Position numbers and translations under genes: made by a program
The notes under the pieces: model-generated
Databases searched by the model: none
Told to the model about the DNA's origin: nothing
The model's input: the letters and a program-made list of their open reading frames with translations, nothing else
From: Segatella oris
Lineage (GTDB): Bacteria > Bacteroidota > Bacteroidia > Bacteroidales > Bacteroidaceae
Direction: 5' to 3'
Length of the DNA stretch: 64,000 nt
NCBI RefSeq assembly: GCF_900637655.1
Contig: NZ_LR134384.1
Span: forward strand, 2,666,001 to 2,730,000
Shown: positions 26,298 through 34,060 of the stretch, piece after piece
Layout: every line of letters starts with the position of its first letter
How positions within the stretch are numbered: position 1 is the first letter of the stretch

Positions 26298-26468
26298 ATG
26301 GCTTACGTAATTGGTAACGACTGCATCGCATGCGGTACATGTATTGATGAGTGTCCGGCAGGCGCAATTTCAGAAGGTGATATCTACTCAATCAACCCTG
26401 AAGCTTGCACAGAATGTGGCACATGTGCTGATGTTTGCCCTAATGAGGCAATCAGTCTTCCCGAATAA
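26298..26468 (+). CDS. 2[4Fe-4S] ferredoxin
   Basis: A 56-residue clostridial-type ferredoxin read directly from the sequence. Two complete CxxCxxCxxxCP motifs are present: Cys 9, 12, 15, 19 and Cys 37, 40, 43, 47, in the near-duplicated halves CIACGTCIDECPAGAI and CTECGTCADVCPNEAI. It would carry low-potential electrons in the cytoplasm, for example for pyruvate:ferredoxin oxidoreductase. It is a single-gene unit with its own -7 box and a strong terminator. Confidence 0.97.
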   Translation: MAYVIGNDCIACGTCIDECPAGAISEGDIYSINPEACTECGTCADVCPNEAISLPE

Positions 26469-26491
26469 GGAGAGAGAAATAAAGCATAAAG

Positions 26492-26530
26492 AAACGGCAT
26501 ACTGCAACCTTGCAGCATGTCGTTTTTTTT
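26492..26530 (+). terminator. Terminator of the ferredoxin gene
   Basis: A 16-bp stem (26492-26507 with 26510-26525; one G-U pair and one mismatch) has a 2-base apex and is followed by eight T, 24 bases after the stop. Confidence 0.88.
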
Positions 26531-26565
26531 CATGTTTTCTGTCAGAAAAGCATTCAACCTCCCTG

Positions 26566-26985
26566 CAAGCGAATAATATGTTAATCTTTTTCAAGGATGT
26601 TTACAATTGCTTTCGCAGGGCCAGCGTATTTGAAATAAAACGCAACCTCGTTCCAAATACGCGAGTTTTGAGCGCTTTTAATAATCTGCTGACTATCAAA
26701 CAGTTGTGTGATTTGATACTTTTCAAATCATTTATTGATGTCAAAAATGCGCGTGATTTGCGTCAAATTACGTTGCAATCTGCATCAAGTTACAGCGTCA
26801 TCTGACTTTAGAAGCAGTGTGTTCTGCATCAAATCACGGCATAAGATGACCGGAATTGCAGACTAAGTGGATGAAAATGGAGTCATAAAACTTACTAAAT
26901 GGCTTTGCAAACACAATGAAACCGTCTTTCTTTTTCTATTTGGTGGAGCCATCATGTGTTAAAAATCGGATAACAAACTTTACAA
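26566..26985 (+). repeat. Dispersed intergenic repeat, copy C
   Basis: Same orientation and subfamily as copy B (20634-21030). Matching blocks are CAAGCGAATAATATGTTAATC, TTCAAGGATGTTTACAATTGC, CGTTCCAAATACGCGAGTTTT, CTGACTATCAAACAG, GATTTGCGTCAAATTACG, CTTTCTTTTTCTATTTGGTG (26926-26945) and TGTGTTAAAAATCGGATAAC. It contains four TGCRTCAA-type boxes. It follows the ferredoxin terminator; the 150 bases from here to the next promoter show nothing. Confidence 0.78.
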
Positions 26986-27135
26986 AAACAGCGTGTAACA
27001 CTAATTACATTCTGCTGCATTATCGATGATGCAGGAATGCCAAACGCAATCACAGGAAACTGAATTCGCAAACGTTTACGTAGAAAAAGGCATAGATTGA
27101 CACCGCTTTTCCTCGCTGATATGCTGATAAAGATG

Positions 27136-27143
27136 TATATTTG
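27136..27143 (+). promoter_or_regulatory. Candidate -7 box (TATATTTG) for the pectate lyase-methylesterase gene
   Basis: TATATTTG lies 32 bases upstream of the ATG at 27176. Confidence 0.55.
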
Positions 27144-27175
27144 CAGCAACAATCTACCAAACTATACCTTATAAA

Positions 27176-30100
27176 ATGATGAAAATCAAAAACTGTTTGA
27201 GTGTGATGATGCTCTGCATGTTCAGTGCTTTCGGCCTGCAAGCAGCATGGGCACAGGCTCCCGCTTTCCCCGGAGCAGAAGGCCACGGACGTTATGTTAC
27301 GGGCGGCCGAGGCGGAGAAATCATCCATGTTACTAATCTCAACAATGCCGGAACGGGTTCACTTCGTGCCGCAGTAAGCGGAAACAAGAAGAAAACCATA
27401 GTCTTTGATGTGGGCGGAGTCATTCCTTTGGCCTCCGATCTCAACATCGGTCAGAACACAACTATCCTCGGACAGACAGCCCCCTACCCTGGAATTACAA
27501 TCCGATATTATACAGTTCGCCCGGGTTCAAACAACATCATACGCTTCATTCGCTTTCGCCGTGGACAGGAACGAGACGTGAACGACGGTGCCGATGCCAT
27601 TTGGAACAACCACCTCACAGGTGTCATCATCGACCATTGCTCGATGAGTTGGAGCATTGACGAACTCGCTTCGTTCTACGACAACAATAACTTCACGATG
27701 CAATGGTGCATGCTCGGCGAGGCTTTGACCAATGCCGGACATGACAAGGGAGCGCATGGTTACGGCGGCATCTGGGGCGGAAAGTTGGCCAGTTTCCACC
27801 ATAATTATATAGGAAGTGTAGACAACCGGGCACCTCGTTTCAATGGAGCACGCTACCGTTGGAACGGATATACGGATAATCTTCAATACGCTTCACACCG
27901 CTGGAGCAATACAGTGATGGCTGAAAATGTAGACTTTCGCAACTGCGTTCTCTATAACTGGGGAAGCGGAAATGGCTGTTATGGTGGGCCAGGTGGCGGT
28001 CAAATCAACATCATCAACAACTATTATAAGGCCGGCCCTGCTACAAAAAACACGAAAAGAGTAACCGAAATCAGCGTCGGTTCTAATGGAAATTCAACCG
28101 AAGGCGACATGATTGGCATGACAAGCCGTTACTTCATTCAGGGAAACTACGTTGAAGCAGCAGGCCCACAAGCACAGAATTACGACTGGAAAGGCGTTGC
28201 TTTCGACAATGGGGTGCAGACGATTGACGCGCAACCCTACACGCTCGATGCCGGCAACTATTATCAAGACGCTGCCCACAAAACCTATAATGGGAAACCA
28301 TATGTTGCCATCATGCTGACAACACCTATTACGACAGGCGCTGTCACCACGCACAAAGCCACGAAAGCCTATGAGAAAGTGCTGGCCTTTGCAGGCGCTT
28401 CGCTCTTTCGCGACACGGTAGACGTGCGGTATAATCAGGAGGCTAACCATGGAACGGCTACTTATACAGGCAGTAAAACAGGCAGACCCGGCATTATAGA
28501 TGTCGTGAAAGATGTTGACGGTTACACGGAGAAAAACTTCCCAACAGGTAAGCGATCGGCCGACTTCGACCGTGACAATGACGGGCTGCCCGATGCTTGG
28601 GAGCAGGCAAACGGACTCAATCCGAACGATGCTACCGATGCCCTTACAAGCTCGCTTGACCCGAAAGGCTATTACACTAACCTTGAAGTCTATGCCAACA
28701 GCTTGGTAGAAGACCTTGTGAAAAAGAAGAACCAAGATGCCGAAACGAGCGTCGATGAATATTATCCTGCCTGCAACAAGGCTGCGGGACTTGACTACTA
28801 CAATGGTAGAACGGTGAAACTTGTCGACCCAAAAGACCCTTCCGGGCCGATTGTCGGCGTTGAAAAGACACTCTATTCAACTGATTTTTCTGACTGGACG
28901 AGTGCTAAAGCCTCTGCAACGGCAAGCACAGTAAGCCTCCAGACACGTTATAGTCATGAGGAATTAAACTTCACTCTCATTGATACAGAGGTCAGTTCGA
29001 CCAACAAGAACACTGCTAAATTCCCGAAATGGACAGGTGGTTATCTCATGGCTTCAAAGACTCCGACGCCTATGGTGACCACTTCTGCATTGAAAAACAT
29101 CACGAAAGTGCATTTCAAACACGGTGCAACGGGAAGCAAACGTGGCTGGAAACTCGAAGCAAAAGGTAGCGGAGACAAGGATTGGGTCACGCTGAGCAGT
29201 AGTGAAGCCAACCCTTCATCAGGTGCCGATGTAGATGTAGAGGTGAACAAAATCAATTGTTGTTTGCGCTTCACCAACCTCACGACAAATCAGAATGCCT
29301 ATCTCTTTGAACTCGCTATCTATGGCAAAGTAGATCAGAGTTCAACGCCAGTTCTGGCATCGTTCAAAGCCAACGGCAAGGTATATCAGGCTGCTACACT
29401 GTTCAAAGAGCAAGCCGACGGCAGCCAAAGAGCCACGATTGAACTCTCGAAAACGCAGTCCATGATTGGCGAAAGCAATCCGCTGACCGATGTTATTGCC
29501 GAGAACGGCACGATAGAACATATTGCCTATGCAACAACAGACAAGGGATGTCGCGTCACAATAAAGGTCAGCGCGGAGGGTAAGAACATGAACTATGTGG
29601 TTGATTTTATCTGGAAATCAAACATCACGCTTACTTATTACAACACCGACGGCAGTGTTATTGGGAAACAACAGATAGAGAAAGATGCCCCTATCACAGC
29701 CTTTTCATATCATGCTTCAAATGTAACCGTGGGCAAAGGAAAGGTGTTTCGTGGCTGGTTTGCTGCTGCATCAGGCGCTCACAACCGTAAGATGAGCATA
29801 AATGACAAGGTTAGTTCAAACACTGCTCTCTATGCTGTTGCCACGGAAAAAGAAGTTCAAAGCACCAGCAAACGATACATCTTTGACCTCACCGATAGCT
29901 ATTTCTACGATGAAGATCACGAAGCTTTCAACAGCAAAGGCCCTGCAAAGCATCATGACGGGCAGCATGGTTGGGCCTTTGGAGCATCAGATGATGTTGA
30001 ATTATTAGTGGGTGGAGACGCTTACATCTTTCTGAAAGGCTGCATTTATTCATCGGGTAATCTCATCATTAAAGACAGTAAAGGAAAGCAATTGGCATCA

Positions 30101-31594
30101 CTGCCGGCAAAAGCTGCCACAGACGGTGCTGTCATCAGCTATGAATATCAAGGCAATGCAGATGTACTTCATCTGTGTTTTGACAATAACGTCTACCTCC
30201 ATGCTATCACTATTGCAAACACCAAGACTAATCCTGTCGTACAGAATGAGGCGGGATATTATGTCGTTAAGGCCGGAGATGCAGCAAGTTTGCTGAATAC
30301 TTTACTCATTGCCAATGCCAAAGCAGGCAGTCACCGCACTAAGATTTTCATTCCAAATGGGGTTTATGACCTCGGCGAAACGGTGCTTACACCTATCAAC
30401 GGCAATAACATTTCGCTCATAGGTGCCAGTGCTGAAAAGACGATCATCCGTAACAAACCATGCGTCGCCAATGAAGGCATTGCCACAACTGCCACATTTC
30501 TCATCACGGGAAACAACACTTACTTTCAGGATCTGACCATAGAGAATGCACTTGACTACTATAGCAGCGGTGCAGCCGGACGTGCTGTCACCATTCAAGA
30601 CAAGGGAAACCGCACCATTTGCAAACATGTAAATCTGCGCTCATATCAGGATACTTATTACAGCAATGGCAACGGACAGTATTACTTCGAGGGTGGAGAG
30701 ATTCACGGAACTGTGGATTATGTCTGCGGAAGTGGCGATGTTTTCTTCAATAAAGTGAACTTCATGAACGAACCACGCAGCCTGAACAATGGCGGAACCG
30801 ACGTCATTGCAGCCCCCTACCCTGCTGAAAACAACCATTTTGGCTACGTGATGCGCGACTGCAAAATCACCAATCTGAACAGAGAAGGCTACTCACTTGG
30901 CCGCAGCTGGGGAGGCAAATCGAAACTTGCCTGGATAGGAACAACGATGAATGAACAGCCCCTCAATGAAGGCAACAGCATCAAACGCTTCACGCTCAAC
31001 GGTATGAACATTGCCGCTTATCAGTTCAAGGAGTACGCCTCTAAAGACGAACAAGGTAACATTCTGACACCACAGAAGAATGTTGTAACCTTCACTCACA
31101 GCACAGGGAACTACACTTACAACACTACAATGAGTGCAGATTCAGCGGCATTGTTCACACTTGACAAGGTGTTTCCCGACTGGCAACCGGCCGACCTGAC
31201 TGCACAGGCGACCTCACCTGATGTGAAACTGAATGGGAAAACACTGTCGTGGACAGCTTCTTCAACGGTAGCACCCAACCCATGGTATGCTGTTTTCAAA
31301 GACAATGAACTCCTCACAATCACCCAATCACTGCAATATACGCTCAAAGATGTAGCGAACGGGGCAATCTATTCTGTGCGGACAGCCAACGCCATGGGTG
31401 GTTTCAGTGAACCAACTTCATCATCTGGCACCACCAATCTGCGCAACCTGTCAGTCAATGACAAAGAAGTCGTCCGCACCAACTACTTTCGTCCCGATGG
31501 AACGGCATGCAATGCGCAGACTCAAGGCATGGTAGTCGTTGTGCAAGCCTTTGCCGATGGGAGCGTGAAAGCCTGCAAAAGGATTGTAAGATAA
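27176..31594 (+). CDS. Secreted multidomain pectate lyase - pectin methylesterase
   Basis: A 1472-residue exported protein with a signal peptide (about residues 1-27). Domains in order: a pectate-lyase (PL1-like) beta-helix at about 28-450 (PGAEGHGRYVTGGRGG, LNNAGTGSLRAAV, VIIDHCSMSWSIDE, DNRAPRFNGARYRWNGY); a dockerin-like Ca-loop segment near 465 (DRDNDGLPDAWEQ); a beta-sandwich of unknown type at about 565-725; an InlB-like repeat near 825-895; and a CE8 pectin methylesterase at about 1020-1330 with SYQDTYYS (about 1158), GTVDYVCGSGDVFF (about 1178) and LGRSWGG (about 1241). A C-terminal segment of about 40 residues resembles a degraded sorting tail. It would demethylate and cut pectin at the surface or outside the cell. 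It is monocistronic. Confidence 0.9.
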   Translation: MMKIKNCLSVMMLCMFSAFGLQAAWAQAPAFPGAEGHGRYVTGGRGGEIIHVTNLNNAGTGSLRAAVSGNKKKTIVFDVGGVIPLASDLNIGQNTTILGQTAPYPGITIRYYTVRPGSNNIIRFIRFRRGQERDVNDGADAIWNNHLTGVIIDHCSMSWSIDELASFYDNNNFTMQWCMLGEALTNAGHDKGAHGYGGIWGGKLASFHHNYIGSVDNRAPRFNGARYRWNGYTDNLQYASHRWSNTVMAENVDFRNCVLYNWGSGNGCYGGPGGGQINIINNYYKAGPATKNTKRVTEISVGSNGNSTEGDMIGMTSRYFIQGNYVEAAGPQAQNYDWKGVAFDNGVQTIDAQPYTLDAGNYYQDAAHKTYNGKPYVAIMLTTPITTGAVTTHKATKAYEKVLAFAGASLFRDTVDVRYNQEANHGTATYTGSKTGRPGIIDVVKDVDGYTEKNFPTGKRSADFDRDNDGLPDAWEQANGLNPNDATDALTSSLDPKGYYTNLEVYANSLVEDLVKKKNQDAETSVDEYYPACNKAAGLDYYNGRTVKLVDPKDPSGPIVGVEKTLYSTDFSDWTSAKASATASTVSLQTRYSHEELNFTLIDTEVSSTNKNTAKFPKWTGGYLMASKTPTPMVTTSALKNITKVHFKHGATGSKRGWKLEAKGSGDKDWVTLSSSEANPSSGADVDVEVNKINCCLRFTNLTTNQNAYLFELAIYGKVDQSSTPVLASFKANGKVYQAATLFKEQADGSQRATIELSKTQSMIGESNPLTDVIAENGTIEHIAYATTDKGCRVTIKVSAEGKNMNYVVDFIWKSNITLTYYNTDGSVIGKQQIEKDAPITAFSYHASNVTVGKGKVFRGWFAAASGAHNRKMSINDKVSSNTALYAVATEKEVQSTSKRYIFDLTDSYFYDEDHEAFNSKGPAKHHDGQHGWAFGASDDVELLVGGDAYIFLKGCIYSSGNLIIKDSKGKQLASLPAKAATDGAVISYEYQGNADVLHLCFDNNVYLHAITIANTKTNPVVQNEAGYYVVKAGDAASLLNTLLIANAKAGSHRTKIFIPNGVYDLGETVLTPINGNNISLIGASAEKTIIRNKPCVANEGIATTATFLITGNNTYFQDLTIENALDYYSSGAAGRAVTIQDKGNRTICKHVNLRSYQDTYYSNGNGQYYFEGGEIHGTVDYVCGSGDVFFNKVNFMNEPRSLNNGGTDVIAAPYPAENNHFGYVMRDCKITNLNREGYSLGRSWGGKSKLAWIGTTMNEQPLNEGNSIKRFTLNGMNIAAYQFKEYASKDEQGNILTPQKNVVTFTHSTGNYTYNTTMSADSAALFTLDKVFPDWQPADLTAQATSPDVKLNGKTLSWTASSTVAPNPWYAVFKDNELLTITQSLQYTLKDVANGAIYSVRTANAMGGFSEPTSSSGTTNLRNLSVNDKEVVRTNYFRPDGTACNAQTQGMVVVVQAFADGSVKACKRIVR

Positions 31595-31634
31595 ACATCA
31601 AAGAGAAGATAACACCGATAAAACAAATCATCAG

Positions 31635-31670
31635 AAAGGCCTTGCGCATTCCTTGCAGCAAGGCCTTTTG
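31635..31670 (+). terminator. Terminator after the pectate lyase-methylesterase gene
   Basis: A perfect 11-bp stem AAAGGCCTTGC (31635-31645) / GCAAGGCCTTT (31658-31668) with a 12-base loop and short T-run, 41 bases past the stop. Confidence 0.82.
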
Positions 31671-31750
31671 TGAAGAAATCAGCATGGACAAACGCCTCTT
31701 CGATAACGCTTTTTAACCTACATATCTTCCTAAGAACTAAAGAAAATGCC

Positions 31751-31758
31751 TATATTTG
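31751..31758 (+). promoter_or_regulatory. Candidate -7 box (TATATTTG) for the small barrel gene
   Basis: TATATTTG lies about 150 bases upstream of the ATG at 31907, implying an unusually long 5' leader with nothing recognisable in it. Confidence 0.5.
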
Positions 31759-31906
31759 CAGCGTAAGACCTTATGGATAACGGCGTATAACGCATAGACA
31801 AAAACAAAGGAAACGTAAAAGAGAGTTATAAAAAAGCACCGGTCCGCATTCAAACAACAAAGCGGAAAGTGCATCATCAATAATAAATTACATAACAGAA
31901 AGCAAC

Positions 31907-32383
31907 ATGAAGAAACTATTATTCACGTTGACGCTCATGCTAATAAGCGTTGGAGCGTTTGCCCAAGCCAAGACTATTGAGCTGGGTGCAAGGTTGAATT
32001 ACGCCACCGAACAGCCTCACTTGGGCTTCGGAGCAATTGCACGATACAACATCGACAATCATTTCAGACCGGAGTTCACTGCTAATTTCTATCCGAAGAG
32101 CGACAACAAAGTCAGTGCATGGGATGTAAACATGAACTTACATTACCTCTTTCACATCACCAATCGGTTCAAAGTATATCCTCTCGGCGGTATGACTATC
32201 GTCGGAGCTGACTATGACGGCCCCGGCGCGAGCGTCAGTTCAACCAAAGCCGGCCTTAATCTTGGAGGCGGTGTACAGTTAAATATCGCCCCCAACCTGC
32301 ATTTCAATGCTGAAACCTACTATCAGTTTGTTTCTGATATTGACCGTGGTGTGATGGATGTCAGCTTGGTTTACGTGTTCTAA
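31907..32383 (+). CDS. Small outer-membrane beta-barrel protein
   Basis: A 158-residue protein with a signal peptide (MKKLLFTLTLMLISVGAFAQ) followed by amphipathic strands (IELGARLNYATEQPHLGFGAIARYNI, FRPEFTANFYPKS, NMNLHYLFHI, AGLNLGGGVQLNI, FNAETYYQFVSD) and a terminal aromatic MDVSLVYVF. This is the pattern of an eight-stranded OmpA/OprF-like barrel (OMP_b-brl). Function unknown; such proteins often act in membrane stability or as small porins. Monocistronic. Confidence 0.8.
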   Translation: MKKLLFTLTLMLISVGAFAQAKTIELGARLNYATEQPHLGFGAIARYNIDNHFRPEFTANFYPKSDNKVSAWDVNMNLHYLFHITNRFKVYPLGGMTIVGADYDGPGASVSSTKAGLNLGGGVQLNIAPNLHFNAETYYQFVSDIDRGVMDVSLVYVF

Positions 32384-32472
32384 ACAACCACTGAAACGAT
32401 ACAGTTACAGGCAACCTATTTGCAAATTAAACGCAAACCGAATCTGCCTTAACCTTTAGAAGACATTGAACT

Positions 32473-32512
32473 TAACATAGGGAAGACGCTCTTGAAAGTC
32501 TTCCCTATGTTA
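32473..32512 (+). terminator. Large hairpin after the small barrel gene (probable terminator)
   Basis: A perfect 15-bp stem from TAACATAGGGAAGAC (32473-32487) to GTCTTCCCTATGTTA (32498-32512) with a 10-base loop. There is no strong T-run, so it may act as an mRNA 3' stabiliser or weak terminator. Confidence 0.65.
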
Positions 32513-32561
32513 TATCTCCCCGCAGAAAGTCTGGCAAGAAACACTGAATGTTTGGAAAAAC

Positions 32562-32930
32562 AATGTCAGGAAACTTCGCAATAAAACCGTTCTTTTTTCC
32601 TTTCCAAATAGATACAGAAATGCTTTCTTCCACGATGATGCAGCCCCTTTTCATGGTTTTAGCGTGCTCATTTGCAGCCCATTACATTGTAACTTGCGTC
32701 ATTAAGCATCGCTATTTGCATCAAATCAGCACGTAAAATGACTTGAATGAGCCACTGAAATGGTGCAAATCACTTCGTTTTTTCATGTAAAGAGAAGCAT
32801 TAAAACGACTTTATCTCCATAATCACCTGACTTACAACACTTTACAAAACAGCCTGAAAACTCGCATTTTCAGAGCGAGATTGACTTTCAAGAAAACTGT
32901 GCAAATCTCATGAAGCAATTTGTAAATAAT
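32562..32930 (-). repeat. Dispersed intergenic repeat, copy D (inverted)
   Basis: Read on the minus strand this aligns with copy A: CATGAGATTTGCACAGTTTTC, GAAAATGCGAGTTTTCAG, TTTTACGTGCTGATTTGATG, AATGACGCAAGTTACAATG, CTATTTGGAAA and TGCGAAGTTTCCTGACATT. It follows the hairpin after the small barrel gene. The 150 bases from here to the thioredoxin promoter show no gene. Confidence 0.75.
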
Positions 32931-33081
32931 TGTGTCTTGTTTTCTCTTGCATGGAGAATACATTGTTGATATGATTCAATGTGGCTTTGCAAAGCACCCA
33001 TATTAATATAATAAGGTGAACAATTCCATTGTCAACAGCGCACAACTTAAAACAAAGGGCCATTTAGTTAAATAGTATTTA

Positions 33082-33146
33082 TTTTCCAATGGAAATTTGT
33101 TTGTTCGGAAATTAATCTCTATATTTGCAATGTTTTCCAATGGAAA
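33082..33146 (+). promoter_or_regulatory. Promoter with two identical dyads (candidate MarR operators) for the thioredoxin-MarR-dipeptidase operon
   Basis: TTTTCCAATGGAAA occurs twice, at 33082-33095 and 33133-33146, exactly 51 bases apart (about five helical turns). Between them lie TTTG (33096-33099) and TATATTTG (33120-33127), a -33/-7 promoter with a 20-base spacer. The first dyad abuts the -33 box and the second covers the predicted transcription start. Since the operon encodes a MarR regulator, autoregulation is the natural reading. Confidence 0.7.
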
Positions 33147-33183
33147 CAAAAGTAAAACAAGTATTCACCCCTAATGAGGAAAT

Positions 33184-33672
33184 ATGAAAAGAAAGATAAT
33201 CTTCATGGCCTTGGCTGCTACAATCGGCCTGAGTGCATGCTCACAAAACAAGAGTGGCAAGACGCCTACAGAGACAAAGCAAAATAATCAAAAACAAGTA
33301 AAGGAGAAAAAGATGAAAGTAACAGAGCTGACAGCAGATGTATTTAAGAAGCAAGTGATGGACTATGAGAAGCATCCTAACGAGTGGGTGTTCGAAGGTG
33401 AACGTCCTGCGGTGATTGATTTCTATGCCACCTGGTGTGGTCCCTGCAAGGCAACGGCCCCGGTGATAGACGAACTTGCAGGCGTATATGACGGCAAAGT
33501 AGATTTCTATAAGGTTGATGTTGACAAACAGGAAGAACTTGCAGCCCTCTTCGGTGTACGTAGTATTCCAACGCTTCTCTTTGTGCCAAAGACCGGGAAA
33601 CCCAACATGCAGGTGGGTGCAATGAACCGCCAACAGTTGGAAGATGCAATTAAAAGCACATTGCTCAAATAA
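33184..33672 (+). CDS. Thioredoxin-fold lipoprotein
   Basis: A 162-residue protein with a lipoprotein signal (LSAC, Cys 19), a Lys/Gln-rich linker (about 20-45) and a complete thioredoxin domain: FYATWCGPCKATAPV with the CGPC active site at about 85-88, cis-Pro in VRSIPTLLF near 137, and the Asp in AVIDFYATW. It would act as a membrane-tethered thiol-disulfide reductase in the periplasm. It is the first gene of an operon with a Cys-rich MarR regulator (7-base gap) and a C69 dipeptidase. Confidence 0.92.
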   Translation: MKRKIIFMALAATIGLSACSQNKSGKTPTETKQNNQKQVKEKKMKVTELTADVFKKQVMDYEKHPNEWVFEGERPAVIDFYATWCGPCKATAPVIDELAGVYDGKVDFYKVDVDKQEELAALFGVRSIPTLLFVPKTGKPNMQVGAMNRQQLEDAIKSTLLK

Positions 33673-33679
33673 AAAATGA

Positions 33680-34042
33680 ATGCTGATGGACAGGGAATGT
33701 ATTTGTAAAATCAGAGACATTTACCGTAATATAGCTGCTTTTGAAGCTCAACTTCAAAGGCAGCTACACTTGAATATGAATGATGCCATGCTGCTATGTA
33801 TCGTTGCAGAGCATGAGAACATCAGTTCGGGAGAGCTTGCCGACGAGCTGCAACTCACGCCGTCAAACGCATCAAAGGTGATTGCCTCTTTGGAAAACCG
33901 AAATCTTATCAAGCGAAAGACATGTAAAGAAGACAAGCGTTGCATGCGCTTTGCTATCACCAAGGATGGAAAAGAGCTGTTGGAACACTTCACATGCGAC
34001 TCACTTCAACTGCCCGAACAGCTGCAAAGTCTGACAATATAA
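33680..34042 (+). CDS. MarR family transcriptional regulator, Cys-rich
   Basis: A 120-residue winged-helix protein. The recognition region is SSGELADELQLTPSNASKVIASLENRNLIKR and the wing is KTCKEDKRCMRFAITKDGKELL, with the Asp-x-Arg turn typical of MarR. Six cysteines occur in 120 residues (7, 9, 40, 82, 88, 106), including a CxC near the N-terminus and a C-x5-C spanning the wing, which suggests thiol-based redox sensing or metal binding. It sits between a thioredoxin gene and a dipeptidase gene; twin dyads flank the operon promoter. Confidence 0.87.
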   Translation: MLMDRECICKIRDIYRNIAAFEAQLQRQLHLNMNDAMLLCIVAEHENISSGELADELQLTPSNASKVIASLENRNLIKRKTCKEDKRCMRFAITKDGKELLEHFTCDSLQLPEQLQSLTI

Positions 34043-34060
34043 ACTATATTACATAAATCA

